Of a stretch of 64,000 nt of DNA, positions 32,791 to 42,337 are shown in pieces (position 1 is the first letter of the stretch; each line of letters begins with the position of its first letter). This DNA is from Closterium sp. NIES-65 (taxonomy: Eukaryota; Streptophyta; Zygnematophyceae; Desmidiales; Closteriaceae), in the NCBI GenBank assembly GCA_948144175.1, contig CANXME010000504.1, forward strand, positions 1 to 64,000. Reading direction: 5' to 3'. The notes under the pieces are model-generated. The model was not told the DNA's origin. It was given only the letters and a program-made list of their open reading frames with translations, and did no database searches. The translations under genes and the position numbers were made by a program.

Positions 32791-33483
32791 GACGTTCGTC
32801 GATTCATTACGACTCTCGAAATTTACTTCGAGGCCGTTGGCTGTACGACCCCAAAACACGATGCAATGCCGATTCGGCTCGCAGCGACACTGTTACGAGG
32901 CCCAGCGCTCGAGTGGATTTACAACAGCAATAAGATCCGAGGCGAGGGGTCATGGACGCAGTTTCGGGAAGCTTTAGTTCAACGTTTCGAACCAATCAAC
33001 TCCAGCTACATGGCGCGGCAGCAGATTCATCGGCATAAACAGTTCGGCAGTGTAACACAGTACACGCAGCAGATGGAGAGCCTCTTCAACCGAATTACCG
33101 ACCTAACCGAAGGGGAAAAAGTCCAAGCGTATACTAAGGGGCTAAAGATGGAAGTCCGCCAACAGGTGATTGCCGCGAACTACAACAGCTACCGCGACAT
33201 GGTGCGTGCAGCAGAGAGATTCGATGCGCTTATGCAATGTGAGCCCGAGACACGACGCCAGGTGCCGAACAGATCATTCAACGCAAAGCGATCGGCACCA
33301 CCCGCGACCGCCTACCCGATGGATATCGACAAGATCGACGCGAAGCAGCGGCCGACAAAATATGAGAAGTGCGAATTTTGCGGCGCAGCAGGACATCGAA
33401 TCTTGGCGTATTGGAAGTTGAAAGGGGAACTAGCGGAGCTGCAGGGCAACAACAATGCGACATTCACGATGGCGAAAAAATGA
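32791..33483 (+). pseudogene. chromovirus gag, C-terminal part with zinc knuckle
   Basis: Continues the frame of 18770-19051 after the ACACT duplication. It contains the retrotransposon-gag capsid region (FITTLEIYFEAVGC, LLRGPALEWIYN, WTQFREALVQRFEP, LTEGEKVQAYTKGL) and a CCHC knuckle, CEFCGAAGHRILAYW, whose last position is Tyr instead of Cys. It ends at TGA 33481-33483. The frame stays open beyond this TGA into pol, so the stop may be a decayed codon or a real gag/pol boundary. Total gag would be about 324 codons. Confidence 0.85.
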
Positions 33484-33638
33484 GGACACGATGGCGCGAA
33501 TTTAAAACGCCACGACCGGCCGGCAACAGGGGAAATCGCCGAGACAAATGGAGGCTCCGCGAAACAAGACTCTGCACCGACCGGGAAACTCCAGCCAAAC
33601 ACCCCCGAAAGTAAGAATATTCCCTCTCGATGTTTTCA
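33484..33638 (+). pseudogene. chromovirus gag-pol junction before NC
   Basis: Same frame as gag, open and rich in charged and polar residues (HDRPATGEIAETNGG). It leads to the NC insertion at 33639. No domain recognised; the stretch is the spacer between knuckle and protease. Confidence 0.55.
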
Positions 33639-33851
33639 TGTCAAAGTTATTTCATGTAACTGCTTGTGGTTTAGGTGTAGTGCATTTATCTTGTCTTCTG
33701 TTTGGTGGTGCACCTCTAGTTTCTTGACTATATGTTGTATCTCTTTGCTATTATTGAACCCTCATTTCTCTCGACACTTTTCCTTTCAACTCGAACTCAA
33801 CTTCTCCTATCTCACTAGCCATGGCTCCTAAGCCTCGCTAGATTTGTGACA
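33639..33851 (+). repeat. 5' LTR of NC
   Basis: 213 bp, TGTCAAAGTTATTTCATG...TTTGTGACA. Confidence 0.9.
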
Positions 33852-35042
33852 TGTTATCAGAGTGACCACGGTCCTTGCCTGTGGACCCGCCCAATTGCTT
33901 CCGCTGCTACTCTGTGTTTGGCACGCCCCGTGGCGTGCCCCTTAACCTTCTCTTAGCGGCCTTGTTGCCGCCCTTTCAGGCCCCTCGACGCCCCTTCGCG
34001 GCCCCGTCGCCGCCCTTTCAAAGGCCCCTCGCGGCCCCTTTGCGGCCCCGTCGCCGCCCTTACGCGGCCCCGTGCCGCCCTTTCAGGCCCCTCGTGGCCC
34101 CTTCGCGGCCCCGCCACCGCCCTTACGCGGCCCCGTCGCCGCCCTTTCAGCGGCCCCGTCGCCGCCCTTTCAACGGCCCCGTCGTCGCCCGCCCTTCGAC
34201 AGGCCCCGTCGCCCGCCCTTTCAGCGGCCCCACCGCCGCCCTTTCAGCGGCCCCGTCGTCGCCCGCCCTTCAGCAGGCCCCGTCGCCCACCCTCTCAGCG
34301 GCCCCGTCGCCGCCCTTCCGCGGCCCAGTCGCCGCTCTTCATCGGCCCCGACGTCGCCGCCGCCAGCGGCCCCGTCGCCGCCACTTGCGGCCCCGACCCC
34401 GCCCCGGCCATGCCCCGTCGCCAGCCGCGGCACACCGGGGGTACGTGCACCCCCCCCCCCCCCCCCCCCCCTTTTCCCGTCACCCGTCGCGGCTCCTTCG
34501 GGGGCCGCGACCTGGAAGGGGGGGGCAGGCGTTGCCCCCTCTGCCGCCTGCTTTGGCGCCCGGGGAGGCCGTGCGTCGGCGCCCCCCCCCTCCCTTCCCC
34601 CTTCTCCTTTGTCTCCCTGCAGCTACAGGGGGGAGGGTCTGGGGGTGGCGGGTGGGGGTGGTGTGTTTCCCTTCCCCTCCTCCTCCTTTCGTTCCCACTG
34701 CTGCAGCTACCGCTGGGGGGAGGGTGTGAGGGTGTGGGGGAGCCGGGGGGGAGTGGCACTGGGGTGGCGGGTGTGAGACCAACCAGCATCCGTCCCTCCA
34801 CCTCTCCTCTCTTCCCCCCCTCTGCTGCTCTTGCAGCAGTGTGTGGGGGAGGGGGAGGGGGAGGGGGAGGGTGAGGGGATGGAGGGGGTGACCAACCAGA
34901 GCCTACCACCTCCTCTTCTCTCTCTCCCTCTCTCTCTCTCCTCCTCCTTGCCTGCCCTCTCCCGTTCTGCTGCGCACTTTGCCTGGTGTACCCCTTCAGG
35001 GGGCGATAACTACACTTCTTCCCACAAGCAATCATGGGGGCG

Positions 35043-35255
35043 TGTCAAAGTTATTTTATGTAACTGCTTGTGGTTTAGGTGTAGTGTATTTATCTTGTCT
35101 TCTGTTTGGTGGTGCACCTCTAGTTTCTTGACTATATGTTGTATCTCTTTGCTATTATTGAACCCTCATTTCTCTCGACACTTTTCCTTTCAACTCGAAC
35201 TCAACTTCTCCTATCTCACTAGCCATGGCTCCTAAGCCTCGCTAGATTTTTGACA
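35043..35255 (+). repeat. 3' LTR of NC
   Basis: 213 bp, three differences from the 5' LTR seen by eye. TSD TTTCA follows. Confidence 0.9.
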
Positions 35256-35692
35256 TTTCAAGCCTTTAAAAAATTCAGGGGAGATTTCAAAGCCAAGAAA
35301 AAGCCTTCAGACATTATTCACGTACCTGAGAAGTTGGGCAAACCACTTCGGAGCGTTGAAAAGGGTCGTGCGTTCCAAGGAGTTCATATTATCTCCCTGC
35401 AGCATAGTGTTAAGACTCCCCATTGCCCACAGGAGAAGCCCACACAGCTGCAAAGGCTTAAGAGAAGGTTGCAGGCCAAGACGAAGTTGAATCGGCCTCG
35501 GATAAATCCTTCTAACCCTGCTCAGTTGGAAACTGATATGGAGTCAGCAGCTTCGAGTGCAGGACCGAGGGATGATCTATTTGACATACCCTACGATCCT
35601 ATAAGCGAGACCATCTACGCTTACTCGGAGCAGCAAAAACTACTACTACTCGAGGTGATCTACAATGGGCGACGCCTCTAGGCAATGGTGGA
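35256..35692 (+). pseudogene. chromovirus pre-protease region
   Basis: Continues the frame of 33484-33638 across NC. It is a Lys/Arg/Gln-rich spacer (KKFRGDFKAKKKPSDI, LKRRLQAKTKLNRP) followed by an acidic stretch (DDLFDIPYDPISETIYAYS). A TAG at 35679-35681 interrupts where Gln fits, and then AMVD leads into the protease motif, cut after the second base of the Asp codon by NA2. Confidence 0.75.
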
Positions 35693-35820
35693 TGTCAGAA
35701 TGTTATTTTATGCTCTAGCCTGTAGTGGGGTGCTCTATAGCGAGTACAACCCTTCTAGGGTTTGCTATTTGTATCCTCATTCTTGCTATTGCAATCCTCT
35801 TCTCTTTTCTAATTTCCACA
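35693..35820 (+). repeat. 5' LTR of NA2
   Basis: 128 bp, TGTCAGAATGTTATTTTATG...ATTTCCACA. Confidence 0.9.
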
Positions 35821-36445
35821 TGCTATCAGAGCAGGTCGATCCCCTTGGATCGATCCTGTGGGTGGGCTTACCACCTCGTTGCTTCCGCTGCAACTACTAC
35901 TGCTACTCTCCGTGCCGCACGCCCCGTGGCGTGCGGCAGTTTTTTCTTCCTGCCGTGCGCCCCGAGGCGCGCGGCGATTTTCTGCCCGCCGTGCGCCCCG
36001 AGGCGCGCGGCGGTTTTCTGCCCGCCGTGCGCCCCGAGGCGCGCGGCGGTTCTCTGCCCGCCGTGCTCCCCGAGGTGCGCGGCGGGCTTCTGCCCCGTCC
36101 CTCGGCGCGTCGCCCTCGGGAGGCGTTGCGACGGGCGACGGGGACCCGCGCGTCGCCCCCCCCGTCGCCCGTCGTGGCCTGCGCGCCGCCCGTACAGGCA
36201 GCGCGCGGCCCGTACGGGCTGCGCCAGGACCGGCCTCGCCCCGGCCATGCTGCGTCGCGGCGCACCGAGGGCACGTGCACCGCCCCCCTCCGGCCCTTTC
36301 CCGTCGCCCGTCGCGGCTCCCTCGGGGGCCGCGTGCGGCCCCCGAGGGTCGCTTCGATAGGCGACACCGAGGGACTACCTGGGGGAGGGGGGCGAGAGCC
36401 GCCCCTTCTGCCACCTGTTTTGGCGCCCTGGGAGGCCGCGCGTCG

Positions 36446-36481
<36 letters not shown>

Positions 36482-37153
36482 CCCGTACCCTCCCTACCCG
36501 CCATCCCGCCCTGCCGGTGTTAGGGTTTGGGGGTGGCGAGTATGGAAGTGGCAGTTGTGCATTCCTCCCTTTGCTCCTCCTCCTCCTTCGTCTCCCACTG
36601 CTGCAGCTGTCGCTGAGGGGGGTGGATGAGTGGGAGACTGGGATTTAGGGTTTAAGGGGGGTGCGTAGGAGTGGAGCAAGCGGTGTAGCAGTGGGTGTGT
36701 GCCAGGGGGAGAGGGACAGTTTGGGGAAGCTGCATGGAGGTTGCCGTCGTGTCGCCAGCAGCACCTGTATTCCGGGGACTTCGCCTAGTGGCCCAGTCGT
36801 AGCCAGCTGTGCCAGCCGCCCGTGGGTCCGTTGCTCGTCTGCCGCTACTTTTGCCGCGGGGCGAGTTACTCCAGTATTCCGGGGACTTCGCCCGGTAGCC
36901 GCTGTGCGAGTCTGCCTCCTGTTGCCCGTATGTCTGCAGCTTAAGCCGTCGCCTCCTATCTCCTCTCCTCTCACTCTCTCTCCTCCTCCTCACTTGCCCG
37001 TTGTGACTACCACTAGCTTTGCTCATAATTGTGAACTTTACACTATTGCTTCTTGAACTTGTGCTCAAAATGTGTGGTGACATTGTGATCCACCCTGAGC
37101 TTGTACTTCTTTGCTTGCTCTGCTGATTACACCCCACTTTGGCTATGGAGGTG

Positions 37154-37234
37154 TGTCAGAATGTTATTTTATGCTCTAGCCTGTAGTGGGGTGCTCTATA
37201 GCGAGTACAACCCTTCTCTTTTCTAATTTCCACA
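37154..37234 (+). repeat. 3' LTR of NA2, shortened
   Basis: 81 bp; identical in layout to the 5' LTR except for about 47 bp missing between two CTTCT direct repeats, a slippage-type deletion. TSD GTGGA follows, so the end itself is original. Confidence 0.87.
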
Positions 37235-37486
37235 GTGGACAGTGGTGCGTCCCACTCGGTGTGCGACCGCGGGACGTTGGAGAAAATTGGAGAATTTTCG
37301 GAGGAGACCAAGTTCTCGGCAACAATGGTGGATGGTACGAAACTTCCCATCCACGGCGAAGCACCATTGCAGCTACACATAGGGGCGCTGAGGTGGAAGC
37401 CTACGTTGCCGATCACGAACATCAAGGGCTTAGATTTCATCTTGGGGCGAGATTTCATGAAGCGGTTCAACCCCGAGATCGACTAG
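37235..37486 (+). pseudogene. chromovirus aspartic protease
   Basis: DSGASHSVCDRG marks the retropepsin active site; LDFILGRDFMKRF is the conserved C-terminal ILG motif. The domain (about 80 residues) is complete apart from the NA2 insertion at its first residues. TAG at 37484-37486 and TAG at 37508-37510 follow in frame, both where Gln would fit. The protease processes the polyprotein in the particle. Confidence 0.85.
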
Positions 37487-40164
37487 GTCAGCAAGAAGGT
37501 GTGCATCTAGAACAACGGGAAACGAGTGGAGCTGCGAAGGTGGACGGATACAGGGAGCGTTCCTGAAACGACACTGGCACGGATCAAACGGACAGTGAAC
37601 GAAAGTAACACGGGTTACTTAGCACTGGTTATGGCAGCAGCAGAGGAGGAGAAGCCGAGTTCTGAGCTACCTGAAGCAGTGAAGGAGGTCTTGTAGTAGT
37701 ACAAGGATATAATGCCCGACGACCTACCTACGGGCGAACCTCCAGCACGCACCCAAGAGCACGAGATCGTGGAGGAACCAGGTGCGAGACCCGTCTCACG
37801 TGCACCATACCGACTGAGTCCGACCGAGCTGACAGACATGAAGAAACAGATAGAGTATCTACTGGACAGACAACTCATCCACCCATCCACCTCTCCCTAC
37901 GGTGCACCAGTCCTCTTCACTCCAAAACCAGACGGCAGTCTACGGATGTGCATCGACTACCATGCACTGAACAAACAGACAGTTAAAAACAAATACCCCA
38001 TACCGCGCATAGACGACCTACTGGACCAACTGCGTGGTGCAACAGCCTTTTCGAAGTTGAACCTACGGTCGGGTTACTGGCAGACCAAGATGGCGGACAA
38101 CTCGATCCACAAGACGGCGTTCCGTACCAGATACGGCTCCTACGATTACTTGATGATGCCGTTCGGACTCTTCAATGCACCAGCAACGTTTCAGGCGGAG
38201 ATGAATCACATCTTACGACCCCTCCTGGACGAGTGCGTGGTGGTGTACCTGGACGACATTCTCATCTACTCCAAGAACATGAAGGAGCACGTGGAGCATC
38301 TGCGGAAGGTGTTCGAGATCCTGCGGAAAAACAAGTTCTACGTGAAGCTGTCGACGAGCGACTTTGCCCTGAAGAAGGTGCAGTTTCTCGGGCACATGGT
38401 GAGTGGCGAGGGCGTACACGTAGACCCGCAGAAGATCGAAGCTGTCAAGAATTACCGGAGAATGTGAAGGAGTTGCAGCAGTCCCTAGGCTTCACCAACT
38501 ACTACAAAAGGTTCGTGCCGCAGTACGCAAAGGTAACAGCACCACTGACCGACCTACTGAAAAAGGATACACCCTACAAATGGGATACCCCTCATCAGCA
38601 AGCCATGAAGCAGCTACAGACAGCACTGACTACAGCGCCAGAACTCATCTTGCCGGATCCGGACAAGGACTACGTGATGGAAGCAGACGCTAGTGACCAA
38701 GCAGTCGGAGCAGTACTGATGCAGGATCACAGACACGGTTTGCAGCCCATCGCCTACCTCAGTAAGAAGCTACACGGAGCAGAACTAAACTACCCCATCT
38801 ACGACAAGGAAGCCTTAGCGATAGTTATAGCCTTCAAGGCGTGGAGGTGTTACCTAGAGGGAGCCAAGACTACAGTCTATACTGACCACTGCAGTCTCAA
38901 ATACCTGAAGTCGCAGCCGACGCTCTCACGACGACAGGTGCGGTGGGTGAACTTCCTGGAAACTCACTTCCACTACGACATCGTCTACAAGCCCGGGCTA
39001 CACAACAAGGCAGACGTGTTGAGCCGCCCCGGACATGTAGCAGGCATCCAGCTCGATGGAATGAACCCTCTGCTCAAGGGTCTATTCCAACATGGGTACT
39101 CCGAGGACGCAAAAATTGCTACAGCACAGACCAAGAAGTTGTTACAGTGGGAGAAAGACTTAGCTGTAAGGAAGTGTTCAGGAAAGATTTGGGTACCGAA
39201 TGACGCCCCGCTACGGCAGATCCTATTGGAGGAGTTTCACGACGTACCTTACGCGGGACATTTTGGGAGCAACAAGACGTTAGCAGGGATAGCGAAGTAT
39301 TACTACTGGCCCGGGATGGCAGCAGACGTGCAGCAGTTCGTCACCTCATGCGACACGTGCCAGCGGATGAAGAGCAGCAAGCAGAAAAAAGCAGGGTTAC
39401 TTCAGCCTCTACCCGTACCGGAGCAGCCATGGCAGGTCGTTAGCCTCGACTTTATCACAGGACTTCCTTCGACCTCACGGGGGCACGATTCCATCCTCGT
39501 AGTCCTCGATAAGTTCTCCAAAATGGGTCACTTCATACCGACCAATGCCATAGCTACAGCTGAAGCAACTGCTCGCCTCTTCTTTGACCGCATCATCACC
39601 ATCCACGGCATCCCCGCTACACTCATCTCAGAAAGAGACCCAAAATTCACGAGTAAGTTCTGGAAGGAGTTCATGGGACTGTTGGGGACAAAGCTTGCAA
39701 TGTCTTCAGCATACCACCCCAAGACTGATGGACAGACAGAGCGACTCAATCAAGTGGTTGAACAGTTACTACACACAGCTTGCAAGGACGACGTCAGCCA
39801 CTGGGACACACAGTTACCGACCCTAGAGTTCGCTTACAACAACGCATCACATGCGGCCACAGGGAAAACTCCTTTCTTCCTGTGTTACGGACGGGAACCC
39901 TTCACACCACAGCAGCCAACCACACCGTCACACGTCCAAGCCGCACATGACTTCGTCACCACCATGCAGCAGCTATCGGAGAAGACTCAGCGACGACTCA
40001 CCACGATGCGGACCTCCCAAAAGGAGTATGCCGATCGTCAGCGACGTGATCACTCAGTAGCAGTCGGAGACCAGGTGCTTCTTGACACGCACAACTTGAA
40101 CCTGTCTCACCTCCCATCCAAACTCCGGCCTTGCTTCTGTGGTCCTTTTCCCGTTGAGGCATAG
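37487..40164 (+). pseudogene. chromovirus RT, RNase H and integrase
   Basis: From 37487 the frame passes two adjacent TAG (37694-37699) into RT: VSRAPYRLSPTEL, YGAPVLFTPKPDGSLRMCIDY, FSKLNLRSGYWQ, MMPFGLFNAPATFQ and the catalytic YLDD at 38246-38257. A frameshift near 38455 switches frame; RNase H (EADASDQAVGAVLMQ, YTDHCSLKYL) and integrase follow: the HHCC zinc region (AGHFGSNKTLAGI ... CDTC), catalytic Asp in SLDFITGLP, Asp in SERDPKFTS, Glu in DGQTERLNQ, and the GPF region ending at TAG 40162-40164. Motifs are intact, so decay is limited to stops and one frameshift. Confidence 0.9.
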
Positions 40165-40509
40165 GTGACATTAGTTACATTCCGCTTGCGCTTACCAGAT
40201 TCATGGAAGCTTCACAACACTTTCCATGTTCAGCTACGGAAGCCCTACAAAGACCCCAACCAACAGTTCCAGGGACGGCAACTACCGCCACCACCACCGG
40301 TTCTCGTACAGGATGAACCAGAGTACGAAGTGGAGCGCGTTCTCACTCATCGGCGCCGCGGCAGCAAGACCCTCGAGTTCCTGATACGGTGGAAGGGATA
40401 CGACCCCACTGAGGACAGTTGGGTTGCAAAAGCTGATATGGGCAATGCACGCCGTGCTCTCAAGGACCATCTTGTCAAGCAGGGTGTATCTCACGCCACC
40501 CACCTTTGA
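40165..40509 (+). pseudogene. chromovirus integrase tail with chromodomain
   Basis: In frame after the TAG at 40162-40164. It starts with FRLRLPDSWKLHNTFHVQLRKPY (end of the GPY/F module) and carries a chromodomain: EYEVERVLTHRRR, FLIRWKGYDPTEDSWV, with the aromatic positions Tyr, Trp and Tyr/Trp. Chromodomains in this clade direct insertion to chromatin with histone methylation marks. It terminates with TGA at 40507-40509, 10 bp before the 3' LTR. This domain identifies the element as a chromovirus. Confidence 0.9.
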
Positions 40510-40519
40510 AGGAGGGACG
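40510..40519 (+). promoter_or_regulatory. chromovirus polypurine tract
   Basis: AGGAGGGACG abuts the 3' LTR at 40520. It is the expected plus-strand primer. Confidence 0.7.
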
Positions 40520-40887
40520 TGTGAGAGTACGACGGCTTATGCCAGCTATGCTTGCTTGCCTTTACTTTATGATGCTATTTCTAGCATAGGATAATTATAT
40601 GCATGCATGAATTGCTTGATTTCCTAGGCTAGGTGCTTTCCTATATTTTATTATAGTTATAGCACCGAGCTAGGTTGCGTGCACCGAATTCTGGCTTTTC
40701 GGTTGCCACCAAATTGCCTTCTACCGAATTCGGGAAGGATCTGTTTGGGACGCTTTGCGACACGCGGAACCTTCGCGTAACACCTGGTTACGGGGCCTTG
40801 TGTTGAGCCTATATATAGCCTCGTGTTGTACCCAGGTGCTCATTCAATTACAATTCTCTTTTCTGAGCTCGATCCTAGATCCTCACA
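40520..40887 (+). repeat. 3' LTR of the chromovirus
   Basis: 368 bp, TGTGAGAGTACGACGG...CTCACA. TSD TTCCG follows at 40888-40892. Its last base is also the first base of the hAT-like duplication. Confidence 0.92.
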
Positions 40888-40894
40888 TTCCGAG

Positions 40895-41602
40895 CAGGGC
40901 TGACGTTTCAAATTTAGGTACCCTGATGTCCACCTAAAAAAAAAAAATTAACCCTGAAGGCATATTTTCCAGAAAAGCAGCACCCTGATTGCTCAGTGTT
41001 GGGAAGTTATACAGTCTGAGTGTTCAGGGTCGAGAAGTCACGATCAGGGTACGTGTAGTAACGCGCTGTGCATTATCGAAACTGAACTTTGATGGCGAAT
41101 CTGTTCTGTGAAAGGGCGAATGTGCAATGTCAGATACATTTTACTGTGATTGGTCAAGACCTTTGTGCTCTGACAGCTCAAATCGGCTGTGTCAGGGCCA
41201 TTGCGCTGTGATTGGGCAACTTCGTTGCTCCGTACGGCGCGAATTCGCTTTGTCAACGCGAATTTTTAATGACGCTGGTGCTGTAACCAGTCAAGACGGG
41301 TTTGACTCACCAGTTTGACCCTCACTAGTGAACCTCGGAGGTGGGTGTATCGAAAGGAAATTTCGAGGAAGCTTCCTCCCGATAAACTTGCATGCAGGGA
41401 CCACAGAACGCATACTCTGTAGTGACAGACTCCAGAAATTACTAACACTTAGGCCTATTACACTGAATCAGGGGCCATAAAACAATAACTCTGAGGCTCT
41501 CAGTGATGAAAATTTGACTACTCTGGAATTCCATTTTTCACAAACTCGATGGTCTGATCCGTCAGACTAATCAGACTATTTACTCTGATAGCGTCAGCCC
41601 TG
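40895..41602. mobile_element. hAT-like non-autonomous DNA transposon
   Basis: 708 bp with 11-bp perfect terminal inverted repeats CAGGGCTGACG and an exact 8-bp TSD ATTCCGAG (40887-40894, 41603-41610). An 8-bp duplication and ends beginning CAGGG are the known signature of the hAT superfamily. No transposase frame is present. The interior is AT-richer than its surroundings, has an A12 run at 40938, and repeats of ACCCTGA/TCAGGGT and TCTGAG near both ends. The left TSD includes the last LTR base, so it inserted after the chromovirus. Confidence 0.82.
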
Positions 41603-41829
41603 ATTCCGAGTAAATTGTGTTTCTTTGTCGTGAGCAACCTGGAGTTTCGAGACAAACTGATGGGATCGTGGTACCGGGTTGTCGGGGGTTGCTGGTGAAG
41701 GTACCACGGGGTCTATCCATTAGTTGAGGTAGAACGGCGATTGATTTGTCATCGCTAAGGGTGCGTTGTTATATGCAAATTCCAGCATTGGGAGCGAATT
41801 CTCCCACTTGGTCAGATCGGGGTATCGTC
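41603..41829 (-). pseudogene. gypsy H1 integrase, middle part
   Basis: The minus-strand frame gives LTKWENSLPMLEFAYNNAPLAMTNQSPFYLN, a conserved stretch of Ty3/gypsy integrase after the catalytic Glu. A stop and frameshift follow, then SHQFVSKLQVAHDKETQFTR, which leads to the segment at 17972-17673. The upstream integrase part is at 49281-49593, displaced by the TIR element and G. Confidence 0.8.
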
Positions 41830-42193
41830 AGCCCCCGGATAGAAGCGCCCCTGGGGGTATAAAAAAACACTGTTATAAAATGGCAAAAAGAATATATATT
41901 TGTTTTACACCAAACTGTATATCCCGTTCTGCCGATTGTAATCGAGTCGAAAACATATAGGGTCGCGAATCTGATTCTCGCGCAGCTTGGCAGGGAGTGA
42001 TTCCCTGCCAGCTCACCCTGACAAAATTACAGCACATGCTGACTAGACGCGCAAAAAGTGAGTTCAGAGTGTGGGAAATCGAAGTTGTAGTTCGTTTCCC
42101 TGATTAAGGGAAACTCGTTTCTGAAATTTGAAAGGTTTTCAAATGAAAAAAAACATGCGCTTATAATATATCATCTTTTTCTAGGGGGTGCGC

Positions 42194-42326
42194 TGTCAAA
42201 CATTATATATGTTCTGCTTGTGTAGGCTACAGTGGGTTAGCCTATAGGGGGTACACAATTCTAGGGTTTCCTACTTGTACTCATTTTCACTGCTAGTTCA
42301 TTCATTCCTGTTCGCTTATTCTCACA
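42194..42326 (+). repeat. 5' LTR of G
   Basis: 133 bp, TGTCAAACATT...TTCTCACA. TATATAT at 42204-42210 is a possible TATA element; other promoter elements are not evident. Confidence 0.92.
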
Positions 42327-42337
42327 TGGTATAGAGC
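42327..42337 (+). promoter_or_regulatory. primer-binding site of G
   Basis: TGGTATAGAGC immediately follows the LTR. It equals the initiator-Met site TGGTATCAGAGC minus one C. The same one-base-short form is present in A3, A4 and F. Confidence 0.8.

Larger units (their letters stand above)
33639..35255 (+). mobile_element. non-autonomous LTR retrotransposon NC
   Basis: 1,617 bp, two 213-bp LTRs differing at about three sites, exact TSD TTTCA (33634-33638, 35256-35260). Primer site TGTTATCAGAG at 33852. The interior (33852-35042) is GC-rich: a perfect hairpin GGCACGCC-CCGT-GGCGTGCC at 33920-33939, CGGCCCCGTCGCCGCC arrays (33980-34400), the shared leader block (34470-34585), a 22-base C run, a GGGGGA array, and CATGGGGGCG before the 3' LTR. 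No protein motif. Its LTR sequence is unlike the copia LTRs, so its helper is less clear than for NA1-NA3. Confidence 0.9.
35693..37234 (+). mobile_element. non-autonomous LTR retrotransposon NA2
   Basis: 1,542 bp with exact TSD GTGGA (35688-35692, 37235-37239). The 5' LTR is 128 bp; the 3' LTR is 81 bp because of an internal deletion. Primer site TGCTATCAGAGC at 35821. No coding capacity. The interior has a perfect 10-bp-stem hairpin (35914-35937), four to five copies of the hairpin unit also seen in NA1 (35945-36090), a perfect 14-bp-arm palindrome (36319-36348), a 31-base C run, the duplicated TATTCCGGGG module (36765-36900) and the copia-like 3' region. It lies inside the DSGA codons of the chromovirus protease. 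Confidence 0.9.
17973..40887 (+). mobile_element. Ty3/gypsy chromovirus, 22.9 kb with nested insertions
   Basis: Bounded by LTRs of 367 and 368 bp that both begin TGTGAGAGTACGACGG and end CTCACA, with exact TSD TTCCG at 17968-17972 and 40888-40892. Internal order gag, protease, RT, RNase H, integrase, chromodomain is Ty3/gypsy, clade chromoviruses. Three insertions (A1 at 19052, NC at 33639, NA2 at 35693), each with its own TSD, account for about 16.9 kb; without them the element is about 6.0 kb. The LTRs differ at roughly 25 sites by eye, so it is older than its inserts. Confidence 0.93.

Noticed and set aside
35250..35681. Separate small host gene
   Set aside because: Its first codons lie in the NC LTR and TSD; on removal of NC it is a continuation of the chromovirus frame.
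35821..35832. tRNA-like strings after LTRs
   Set aside because: They are primer-binding sites of 11-12 bases; no cloverleaf can be formed around them.
40938..40949. A12 run as the tail of a LINE or SINE
   Set aside because: It lies inside the hAT-like element, has no upstream RT or RNA promoter boxes, and no duplication begins next to it.
40895..42193. Unique host intergenic sequence because it is AT-richer
   Set aside because: It is fully explained by the hAT-like element, an H1 integrase piece and the small TIR element.
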